Under the pieces are notes generated by a model. That model was not told the DNA's origin and did not search any database. It saw only the letters and a program-made list of their open reading frames with translations. Below are positions 1 through 7,600 of a stretch of DNA of 15,385 nt, piece after piece (within the stretch, counting starts at the first letter, position 1; each line of letters starts with the position of its first letter). Source of the stretch: Bacteroidota bacterium (GTDB lineage: Bacteria > Bacteroidota > Bacteroidia > AKYH767-A > CANKSK01); contig CANKSK010000006.1 of assembly GCA_947485425.1 (NCBI GenBank), positions 1-15,385 of the forward strand, in the 5' to 3' direction. The translations under genes were made by a program, and so were the position numbers.

Positions 1-1361
1 TTCCTGGAACCTACAATGTTCAGCTTATCGCTACGGATACCATAAATGGTTGTGCCGATACCACTATGAAATCGTCATTTATAACCATATACAGTTCCTC
101 CTTAAACCTCACTTCTACCCCATCAAATATTTGCAAAGGTGAATCCATCCATTTTGAAATTACAAATGTCAACAATGCCATTCCTGTTTTTTGGGATTTT
201 GGTGACGGCTATTCTTTAATTGATTCTTCAAGTATGGATGTAAGTCATGCCTATACAAATTTAAATGCTGGAGGGCCTATTACTGCGTATTTATATTACA
301 TAGATACCACCTTGGATGTGACGTGCAAGAATTTTCAAACAACGATATTTAATGTGCACGATGTTATTGCCAAATTTGGTTTGAGTGGCAAATCTGGTTG
401 TATGCCTTATTCTGTTCAATTTACGGATCTATCAAATAATCCCAATGTATGGAATTGGGACTTTGGAGATGGCACCTCTTATCAAGCAGGCAATCCCCCT
501 TCGCATACCTATTCAAAGCCGGGTAATTACAATGTAAGTCTTGCTATATCAAATAATGTATGGGGCTGTAAAGATACCATACGGGATCAAATTACCGTTT
601 ATGACCTACCTGTAGTTGAGGCATCTAATGATGGACCTGTTTGTCTTGCAGATAGTGTTCAATTGCATTCAAGCGGGGGTATCAGTTATTTATGGACTCC
701 GACAACTGATTTCAGCAACGCAGCAGACAGCAGCAATAATGACCCTTATGTAAGCCCTAAAATAAATACAAGCTATACCGTAACGGTAACCGACGGAAAT
801 GGGTGTGTCAATACAACACATACTGATGTAAAAGTAATTGCACCCATGGTATCAACTTTGGTATCCGATTCTACTGTAATTGTAGGCACCAAAATTATTC
901 TAGATCCACATCTTCTTTCCGGAGGGTATACCTACAGCTGGACGCCATCAGACCATCTCAGCTGTTCTGACTGCTCAAGTCCGGAAGCACAAGTTCTTGA
1001 TTCCATTATGTATATTGTTTTGATATCTGATACCAATGGTTGTTTTGAAATTAGAGACTCCATCAACCTTAGGGTCATTAAGGCCTACGCCATTGATTTA
1101 CCGCAAGTATTTACACCCAATGGAGATGGTAAAAACGATATTGTTTATGCCAAAGGATGGGGCATCAGAAAACTAATCGATTTTAAAATATTCAACCGCT
1201 GGGGTGAAATGGTATTTGAATCCCATGATATTAAAGATGGATGGGATGGATATTACAAAGGAACTCTACAGAACAATGAGACCTATGTTTATATCATCCA
1301 GGCAGAGACCTTTAAGGGCGATATCATTTCAAAAAAAGGAAATATAACGCTTTTGAAATAA
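1..1361 (+). CDS. PKD/Ig-like surface protein with type B T9SS sorting domain (5' end missing)
   Basis: The reading frame is open from base 3, so the gene enters from the left and the ATG at 66 is internal; 452 residues are visible. In order they are: the end of a PKD domain (PGTYNV, residues 1-30), a second PKD-like domain (WDFGDG at 64-69), a third (WDFGDG at 152-157, closing with KPGNYNVSLAI), an Ig-like module with two Cys (202-281), a further Ig-like module carrying CSDC (282-362), and a CHU_C/gliding-motility-associated C-terminal domain (364-452, with FTPNGDGKND and FNRWGEMVFES). Known for the family: such C-termini direct export through the outer membrane by the type IX secretion system, and PKD/Ig arrays form extended adhesive stalks. 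Inferred: a cell-surface or secreted adhesin. Ligand unknown, and the N-terminal domain that might reveal it lies outside the window. The gene ends in TAA and converges on the M43 protease gene. Confidence 0.93.
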   Translation, partial: PGTYNVQLIATDTINGCADTTMKSSFITIYSSSLNLTSTPSNICKGESIHFEITNVNNAIPVFWDFGDGYSLIDSSSMDVSHAYTNLNAGGPITAYLYYIDTTLDVTCKNFQTTIFNVHDVIAKFGLSGKSGCMPYSVQFTDLSNNPNVWNWDFGDGTSYQAGNPPSHTYSKPGNYNVSLAISNNVWGCKDTIRDQITVYDLPVVEASNDGPVCLADSVQLHSSGGISYLWTPTTDFSNAADSSNNDPYVSPKINTSYTVTVTDGNGCVNTTHTDVKVIAPMVSTLVSDSTVIVGTKIILDPHLLSGGYTYSWTPSDHLSCSDCSSPEAQVLDSIMYIVLISDTNGCFEIRDSINLRVIKAYAIDLPQVFTPNGDGKNDIVYAKGWGIRKLIDFKIFNRWGEMVFESHDIKDGWDGYYKGTLQNNETYVYIIQAETFKGDIISKKGNITLLK

Positions 1362-1386
1362 AAATTATATCAGGAAAAGGCTAGGC

Positions 1387-1425
1387 AAATCATTAAAAAA
1401 GGTTTGTAGAATGATTTAATTTTTT
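1387..1425 (+). terminator. possible intrinsic terminator of the left-edge adhesin gene
   Basis: A perfect but A+T-only-rich 8-bp inverted repeat (AAATCATT at 1387-1394, AATGATTT at 1410-1417) with a 15-nt loop is followed by a run of six T (1420-1425). It lies 26 bp after the TAA and overlaps the last codon of the convergent gene. The stem is weak, so this is tentative. Confidence 0.33.
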
Positions 1426-2681
1426 GAATGGTCTACAATCAATTTATGCATTTCCATGCGATCTTTGATTTTAACTTTCAAGAAATAAATGCCACTGGCT
1501 TGATCGGATAAATCAAACTTAATTTGATCTGCAAAAATAAAAACTTTTTTCTGTAAAATTAATTTACCCATCAAATTAAAAACCTCCATAAGGCAATCCC
1601 CTTGCGCACTTGATTGCAGCTCGATATTAAAAATACCATTTGAAGGATTTGGATATATAGCCGAAACTTCTGAAACTCTTTCCATCACAGAAGCTGGTAT
1701 TTGACAAGCCTTTGAGGCCTGCAGACTTATTCTAGGTCCATTTAAAGCCCCTACCATTCTTTGTTTCTGACCTTTGGTAAACATATTCATACAGCTGTCG
1801 TCTGTATAATCCATGTAGTTCATAAACATAATTCCAGGAAATGCTGGGGTGCAAGGGTCGTTTGTAATGGGAAATTTAGGACATCCATAGTTTTCTGCTC
1901 CCTGATTAGGGGTATCAGCCACATAATCCGTGCCGGTGCAAGCCCCATTATCATCACCCCAAATATGTTCTAAATTTAAATAATGCCCCACTTCATGGGT
2001 AACCGTTCTGCCCAGGTGGTAGGGAGGGTTCATTCCAATGGTTCCAAAAAATCGGTAATCAATCACAAGGCCGTCATCCAAAGTCCCTGTTGTGCCTGGA
2101 AGGTAGGCAAATCCAAGGGTATTTCCACCATCAATATTACAAACCCAGATATTCATATACGCATTGGGATTCCATATATCCTCACCACCATTTACCGAGG
2201 AATAATATTTGGTAGTACTTCCAATATTATTGGTACTGGTTTGTTTACGGGTGATACCGGTAGTTGCTTTACCGGAAGGGTCTTGCGTAGCCAAACAAAA
2301 CTGAATTTGACAATCTGCTGCTAAAGCCCTAAATTCTTTTGGTGTTTTGGAGGTGTCCACATTCAATCGCCTGTAATCCGCATTGAGAACATCCAATTGA
2401 GATTGCACTTGTGCATCTGAAATATTTTCAGCATTGGTTCTATATACCACATGAATGACCACAGGAATGGTAAGGATTGAAGAAGATCTTTGTTGCGCAT
2501 GTGTTGAAATCCACTTTTGAGTAGCAGTCTCCATATCCAATCGATCCGATAAAAAATTCGGATTTTCTTTCAGCTTGCGGCTTACCCTTTCATAGGTACC
2601 GCATCTGTTTCTTTGAGATTGAGAAAACACATTGCTGTTTATCGCCAACAGCATGATAACAAGGAGGAAATGGTTTTTCAT
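1416..2681 (-). CDS. Secreted M43 (pappalysin-like) zinc metalloprotease with type A T9SS sorting domain
   Basis: This 421-residue protein is predicted to be an exported zinc endopeptidase. A signal peptide covers residues 1 to about 20 (hydrophobic core LLVIMLLAINS). The catalytic domain runs from about 70 to 325. It contains the metzincin helix HEVGHYLNLEH, with zinc ligands H229, H233 and H239 and general base E230; Asn replaces the usual Gly, a change I recall as common in bacterial M43 members. The Met-turn NYMDYTDDSCMNMF places M290 below the metal. Several Cys (C124, C129, C248, C267, C277, C297) could form disulfides outside the cell. The tail from about 340 has the YPNPSNGIFNIEL signature and ends with KLIVDHSKN, a type A sorting domain, so export by T9SS and possible anchoring are expected. 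The ATG is supported by the signal peptide. It lies 111 bp downstream of the Nfu gene and is probably transcribed separately. Substrate unknown. Confidence 0.93.
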   Translation of the reverse strand: MKNHFLLVIMLLAINSNVFSQSQRNRCGTYERVSRKLKENPNFLSDRLDMETATQKWISTHAQQRSSSILTIPVVIHVVYRTNAENISDAQVQSQLDVLNADYRRLNVDTSKTPKEFRALAADCQIQFCLATQDPSGKATTGITRKQTSTNNIGSTTKYYSSVNGGEDIWNPNAYMNIWVCNIDGGNTLGFAYLPGTTGTLDDGLVIDYRFFGTIGMNPPYHLGRTVTHEVGHYLNLEHIWGDDNGACTGTDYVADTPNQGAENYGCPKFPITNDPCTPAFPGIMFMNYMDYTDDSCMNMFTKGQKQRMVGALNGPRISLQASKACQIPASVMERVSEVSAIYPNPSNGIFNIELQSSAQGDCLMEVFNLMGKLILQKKVFIFADQIKFDLSDQASGIYFLKVKIKDRMEMHKLIVDHSKN

Positions 2682-2763
2682 GTTTTTTACTTCAATGAAC
2701 TTATACTAACAACAATCAAATTTGTTCGAAATATTTACTGTTCATGAAATGAAAAACGATTTT

Positions 2764-2794
2764 CTAAAAAAGAAATCAACAGGAACGTATTTCT
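2764..2794 (-). terminator. weak candidate terminator after the mrp-nfu pair
   Basis: Read on the minus strand, a 6-bp inverted repeat (AGAAAT at 2794-2789, ATTTCT at 2776-2771) is followed directly by a T-run (2771-2766). It sits at the stop codon of the Nfu gene, where an operon end is expected before the M43 gene. The stem is short and A+T-rich. Confidence 0.25.
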
Positions 2795-3062
2795 AGATAT
2801 TAACAGCCTCTACCCCTCTTATTTCTGGAACAGCGCGCATAATGGTTTCTTCTACTCCGGCTTTTAAGGTCATTACGCTCATCTGGCAAGAACTACAAGC
2901 ACCCAATAGTTTTAATTTAACCACCATATCCTCACTCACCTCAACCAAAGAAACATTTCCGCCATCTGCTATTAAATAGGGCCTAATCTGATCCAAAGCC
3001 GTTTCAATACGTGCAAGAAATGCCGGATTTTGATTTAAACTGATGGTGTTTGTATTCATCAT
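2793..3062 (-). CDS. Short Nfu-type Fe-S cluster scaffold/carrier (NifU C-terminal domain)
   Basis: The protein is about 89 residues, a stand-alone NifU C-terminal domain. Visible hallmarks are IRPYLIADGGNVSLVEV, then LKLLGACSSCQMSVMTLKAGVE with the CxxC pair C56/C59, which in this family bridges a [4Fe-4S] cluster between two subunits. A longer frame opens at an ATG at 3098, but that would overlap the mrp end by 26 bp and add a non-conserved leader. The tandem ATGs at 3062/3059 lie 10 bp after the mrp stop and give the normal family start, so I chose 3062. Known role: assembling or passing Fe-S clusters to apo-proteins in the cytoplasm. Co-transcription with the Mrp ATPase suggests the two act in sequence in Fe-S delivery. 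It is TAG-terminated. Confidence 0.9.
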   Translation of the reverse strand: MMNTNTISLNQNPAFLARIETALDQIRPYLIADGGNVSLVEVSEDMVVKLKLLGACSSCQMSVMTLKAGVEETIMRAVPEIRGVEAVNI

Positions 3063-3072
3063 TATTGAAGTA

Positions 3073-4155
3073 TTAAACAAGTGTTTCCATTCCGGCATTA
3101 ACCATCGCTAGCTGTTGAGCCATATTCTCTGCCAGTTGCACAAAAGCTTTGGCAGCAGGAGAATCCACATGCATCACGGCAGGCATGCCATCGTCTCCAG
3201 ATTCACGAATAGACTGCACCAAAGGAATTTCTGCGAGCAATTCAACATTCATTTCTGCTGCCAATTTACGGCAACCACCCTGACCAAAGATGTAATATTT
3301 GTTGTCAGGAAGCTCTGCAGGTGTAAAATACGCCATATTTTCAACCAATCCTAAAATGGGCACATTCACCGAAGGCATTTTAAACATGGCAATACCTTTT
3401 CTTGCATCGGCAAGGGCCACTTCCTGTGGAGTAGAAACAATCACCGCACCACTTACAGGCACTTCTTGCACCAAGGTAAGGTGGATATCTCCTGTACCCG
3501 GAGGAAGATCAACAATCATATAATCTAGTTCGCCCCAATCGGCATCCGAAAAAAGCTGAGAAAGTGCTTTTGAAGCCATAGGACCTCTCCAAACCACTGC
3601 CTGAGCAGGATCCACCATAAAACCAATGGATAAAACTTTAATTCCATATTGTTCAATTGGCACCATGTAGGTTTTGCCACCGATATCTTTTACAAAAGGA
3701 CGATCATTGGCCAAACCAAGCATTACAGGGGCTGAAGGACCATAAATATCTGCATCTACAAGACCTACTTTCGCTCCTTTTTGCGCCAGGGCAATGGCTA
3801 AGTTTACCGCAACGGTTGATTTACCAACGCCCCCCTTACCCGATGCCACTGCAATGATATTTTTAACAAAAGGCAAGGCCTTTTTTTGTTCTCCTTTTTT
3901 GGAAGTAACCTCAGAACTCATTTTAATATTTACCACCGCATCAGCATCCACATAATGGATAATTGCATTGAGGCAAGCTTTTTCAATTAATGCTTTTAAT
4001 GGACAAGCAGGAGTGGTTAACATGACGGTAAAACTTACATTTTTCCCATCAATTTGAATATCCCGAATCATATTAAGCGTTACCAAATCCTTCTTTAAAT
4101 CAGGATCTTCCACATAACTGAGGGCTTCGAGTACTTTTTCTTTTGTAATGTCCAT
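3073..4155 (-). CDS. mrp: Mrp/ApbC (NBP35-type) iron-sulfur cluster carrier ATPase
   Basis: This 360-residue cytoplasmic P-loop ATPase binds and transfers Fe-S clusters. Residues about 5-80 form the MIP18/DUF59 domain (VEDPDLKKDLVTLNMI; conserved TTPACP with C51). The ATPase domain follows: deviant Walker A SGKGGVGKST (105-114) with signature lysines K107 and K112, a switch I-like VDADIYGPS (133-141), and Walker B/switch II DLPPGTGD (216-223). The position where many Mrp/ApbC proteins carry a cluster-binding CPxC reads NMAYFTPAELP (273-283), with no cysteine; the nearest is C295 in GQGGCRKL. I recall this as the usual Bacteroidota form. The ATG at 4155 places the DUF59 domain at the N-terminus as normal. 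A TAnnTTTG box lies just upstream, and the Nfu gene starts 10 bp after the TAA, so the two genes are very likely one operon. Confidence 0.95.
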   Translation of the reverse strand: MDITKEKVLEALSYVEDPDLKKDLVTLNMIRDIQIDGKNVSFTVMLTTPACPLKALIEKACLNAIIHYVDADAVVNIKMSSEVTSKKGEQKKALPFVKNIIAVASGKGGVGKSTVAVNLAIALAQKGAKVGLVDADIYGPSAPVMLGLANDRPFVKDIGGKTYMVPIEQYGIKVLSIGFMVDPAQAVVWRGPMASKALSQLFSDADWGELDYMIVDLPPGTGDIHLTLVQEVPVSGAVIVSTPQEVALADARKGIAMFKMPSVNVPILGLVENMAYFTPAELPDNKYYIFGQGGCRKLAAEMNVELLAEIPLVQSIRESGDDGMPAVMHVDSPAAKAFVQLAENMAQQLAMVNAGMETLV

Positions 4156-4174
4156 TTTGAATTTATATAAAACG

Positions 4175-4182
4175 CAAATTTA
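4175..4182 (-). promoter_or_regulatory. putative Bacteroidota -7 box for mrp-nfu
   Basis: The minus strand reads TAAATTTG here, an exact match to the Bacteroidota sigma-ABfr -7 consensus TAnnTTTG, ending 19 bp before the mrp ATG. The implied leader is about a dozen bases. No good TTTG -33 element is visible at the usual 19-21 bp spacing, so the assignment rests on the -7 box alone. Confidence 0.4.
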
Positions 4183-4262
4183 CGAATTTTTTTTGATTTT
4201 TGTTAATTCATAAGACTTTGAAAATCAATTTAATACATTTAATAAAACGGAAAGTATCCTCT

Positions 4263-4308
4263 AAAAAAGCCAACTTCATACCCTTGAAAAACAACATATT
4301 TTTTCAGG
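4263..4308 (-). terminator. candidate terminator downstream of the alkyltransferase-like gene
   Basis: On the minus strand a hairpin with arms CCTGAAAAA and TTTTTCAAGG (9 pairs with one bulged A, 8-nt loop; 4308-4282) follows the gene's stop codon by about 20 bp. The nearest T-run (4268-4263) comes 13 bases after the stem, farther than in a classical intrinsic terminator. It lies in the 172-bp gap 4156-4327, which otherwise holds only the mrp promoter region. Confidence 0.28.
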
Positions 4309-4327
4309 TTATACATGTATGCAGAAC

Positions 4328-4699
4328 TTATAAATTCAATTCTAGAGAAGGATCCCAAAAATACCTTTGAAAATCAACAACCTGATTATTCTCTATTGGT
4401 ATTCCTTCAGCTTGCAGCAATTCTTTCATGCGTTCCTCAGAACCAAAATGATATTTTCCGGTGAGTAAACCCAATCTATTAAGGACCCTATGGGCCGGAA
4501 TAGGTGGCACCAATGCATGAGAACTATTCATTGCCCATCCAACCATTCTTGCGGCTGACGGAGACCCTAGATATTTTGCAATGGCACCATAAGAAGTCAC
4601 TTTACCATGGGGAATCAAACGCACAATGTCATACACATTTTCAAAAAAGGTAAATGATTCAGCAGATTTTCCAGTACTTTTTTCTGCAGAATGGCTCAT
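4328..4699 (-). CDS. Alkyltransferase-like protein (MGMT fold, PAHR in place of PCHR)
   Basis: This 123-residue protein has the C-terminal DNA-binding domain of O6-alkylguanine-DNA alkyltransferase. Visible are VTSYGAIAKYLG (35-45, the helix-turn-helix start, with Y37 at the position of the nucleotide-rotating Tyr), SAARMVGWAMNS (R51 in the arginine-finger position) and PPIPAHRVLNRLGLLTGKYHF (from 66). The catalytic PCHR motif of true alkyltransferases is PAHR, so the acceptor cysteine is Ala69. Known: alkyltransferase-like (ATL) proteins of this kind bind O6-alkylguanine without removing the alkyl group, flag the lesion for nucleotide excision repair and may block repair by MGMT. Inferred: the same role here, in the cytoplasm. 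Its ATG overlaps the TGA of the giant adhesin gene (ATGA, 4699-4696), implying translational coupling to a functionally unrelated gene. Confidence 0.93.
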   Translation of the reverse strand: MSHSAEKSTGKSAESFTFFENVYDIVRLIPHGKVTSYGAIAKYLGSPSAARMVGWAMNSSHALVPPIPAHRVLNRLGLLTGKYHFGSEERMKELLQAEGIPIENNQVVDFQRYFWDPSLELNL

Positions 4700-7600
4700 C
4701 GAATAAGATTAACAGAGCCTACCCGATCATAAGCCCCGCCAGCATCGGTAATGACATGTATGATGTATACATAGTTACCTTCTGGCACCTCATTTCCCTG
4801 AAAAGTACCATCCCAGCCCTCAAATGGATTGTTAGACTCGTAAATACTATTTCCCCAACGGTTGTAAATAATCATGCTGAATTCCTTGATATTAAAACCA
4901 CTCACCACAAAAACATCATTTTTTCCATCTCGATTCGGGCTAAAGGTAGAAGGAACATATACGCTCACGCCATCAATAACCGAAACATAAACAGAATCTG
5001 TTACCTTACAGCCGTTGGCATCAAAGGCATCTACAAAAAACCACATGGAAGACTTGGGACTCGCCAAGGGACTTTCACAATCCTGACAATCTAGGAACGT
5101 TTCAGGTGACCAATGGTATGAAGTACCACCCCAAGGTTGTAATTTCACGCTACTCCCTTTGTATATCTCCTGTTCATTCCCTGCATGAATGGTGCCTTGA
5201 GAAGGGATTACTGTAAGTTGAACAGAGTCAGCAGAAGAACAAAAATTATCATTTACGAGCACAAAATAGGTAAAGGATGAATCAGGACTTGCGATGGGAT
5301 TTGAAATCGTTGGATCACTCAAATGGGTAGCTGGCAACCACAAATAATGAACACCACCACTAGCCTGTAATTGAGCGGGAATGCCATTGCAAATGGTTTG
5401 ATTGGGACCCGCATCAGCGATAGGCAAAGGCCTTACAACCAAATCTACAGAATCTTTTGAAGGGCAGCCATTGGAGGACATCACCGTAAGCACATAATGG
5501 GTATTTATCAAAGGATGTGCATAGGGATCATTTACATTGCTTGCTGAAAGCCCCTGAGAAGGACTCCATGCATATGAAGCAGCACCTGGAGTGGCATTAA
5601 GTTGCACTGAATCGCCGATACAAATGGTTGAGTTCCCATTCAAGAAAATAGAAGCGGGAAAAGCGGAAAGCACTTTAATTTGAACGGTGTCTTTCGACAT
5701 ACAACCGGCATTGTCAACCCCTATAAGGCTATAATAGGTATCTGATAATGGGGAAGCAATTGGATTGGCAATGAAGGCATTGCTAAGAGAATTGGAAGGA
5801 GACCAGATATAATAATTAGCACCACTGCCATTCAGCTGAATAGAATTTCCTGAACAAATGGAGTCATTTAAACCTGCAGAGACCGTAAATGGAGGCATAA
5901 CCGTAATTTTCACGCTATCCATTCCTTGGCAAGCATTGGAATTGGAAACATTCACCAAATAAGTCGTTGTGCCTGAAGGCGATGCAATAGGATTTGCAAT
6001 GCCCGGATTATTCAAACTAGATGCAGGAGACCATGTATAGGTTTGGCCGCCTGAGGCGAGCAATTGTATACTGTTTCCGGGGCAAATGGAGGTATCTCTT
6101 CCTGCATATACCGAAAGTTTCACGCCTGTGGTAATATTTACAACATCCGTTGCCTTACAACCGGCGGCACTTGTTACGGTTAAAGTATATGCAATATTAG
6201 ATACCGGATTGGCCATGGGATTGGCAATGGCGGGATTGTTTAATCCGGTGGAAGGACTCCAAGAATAGGTTGCACCTCCACTGCCATGCAGCTGAATACT
6301 TGAACCCACGCATATGCTTGTATCATTTCCAGCAGCGGCGACGGGCAATGGATTAACGGTAACCAAAACCGTATCCTTTCCAGAACAACCGGAAGCATTG
6401 GAAACCGTAAGTGTATATGCGGTAGTAGTCGAAGGGCTAGCAATGGGGTTGAAAACTGAGGAGCTGCTTAAACCCGTTGCTGGCGACCAAGTATAAATAC
6501 TTCCACCCGTACCGGCATTTAAGGTAACCGAATTGCCCTTACAAATGGCTTGATCAGGACCCGCATTTACAAGCAGAATAGAATCCAACTTGATTAAAAC
6601 ACTGTCTTTTGACTGGCATCCATTGATATCGGTAATTGTCAAAACATAGGTTGTACTCGACAAAGGAGAAGCTGTTGGATTGGCAATCACCGCATTATTA
6701 AGTCCCGAGGAAGGAGTCCAGGAATAAGAAACCCCTCCAGAACCATTTAAAGAAACAGAAGATCCTTTGCAAATGGTGGTATCGTTACCCGCCTTTGCTA
6801 TTGCGGGTGGATTTACAATGACTTTTACCGTGTCCCTTCTAAAGCCAGGACAGGTGCTTACAAAATAATTTTTCGAAGCATTTAAAACAGGGGTAACAAA
6901 ATTTGCACCCGTGGCAACTATATTACCACCTAATGCCTGATCATACCAAATAAAGGCAGACAAAGGAGGAGCAATGCCCGAGGTGGTGATACTTAAAGAG
7001 GCCGTATTACCAGGGCAAATTTTTGCATGGTGAGGAATGAGTGCAAAATTCAACAATGCATTTGAAGATGAGATACCGGCACCACCTTTGGTGGCACCAT
7101 CTGGAGGAAATAAAGTAAAAGTAGGAGAATTGGTAGTACCATTATTGCCACCCAAAACCTGCATACTCGGTGTCCCAGAAGAGATCCCTATATAGCCCCC
7201 TCCCCCTCCTCCACCGGGTCCTTCAGCCTCTTTGGGTAGAGAAAAAGGATTTAAAAATAATTTTTGATTTCCGCCTGTTCCTCCGTTGGCAAATAAACTA
7301 ACGCTAGATATTGTACCTTTTGAATTGATCATAATGGTTCCACCACCACCGGCACCACCGGCAGCATCCGTACCACTATTTGTTATAGACCCTAAACCAG
7401 CATCTGTGCCATTATTTCCATTTGCAAGGATCTGCCCGGCTCCGGAAACATTTCCAGAACAAATCATGTAGATGAGACCGCCACCTTCACCACCCTTGCC
7501 ACCACGGGTATCATTCTGCTCACCGGCACCGCCACCGCCACCCATAAAAATACGGCCAGAAGCATAATCCAGTGGCCTGCCACCTAGTCCACCGTGATTC

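Noticed and set aside
66..68. ATG at 66 as the start of the left-edge protein
   Set aside because: The same frame continues upstream to the window edge and encodes the end of a PKD domain, so the ATG is internal.
1983..2324. 113-codon open frame on the plus strand
   Set aside because: Antisense to the M43 catalytic domain, where the zinc motif fixes the true frame.
3063..3098. Longer Nfu start at 3098
   Set aside because: It would overlap the mrp coding end by 26 bp and add a leader unlike the family; the ATG pair at 3062/3059 fits better.
4654..5094. 146-codon open frame on the plus strand
   Set aside because: It lies antisense to the adhesin C-terminus and the ATL start, both of which have clear domain signatures; no recognisable protein.
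4963..6810. Regular spacing of about 230 bp that could suggest a CRISPR or satellite array
   Set aside because: The period equals one Ig module, the DNA units are diverged, and the frame runs through all of them.
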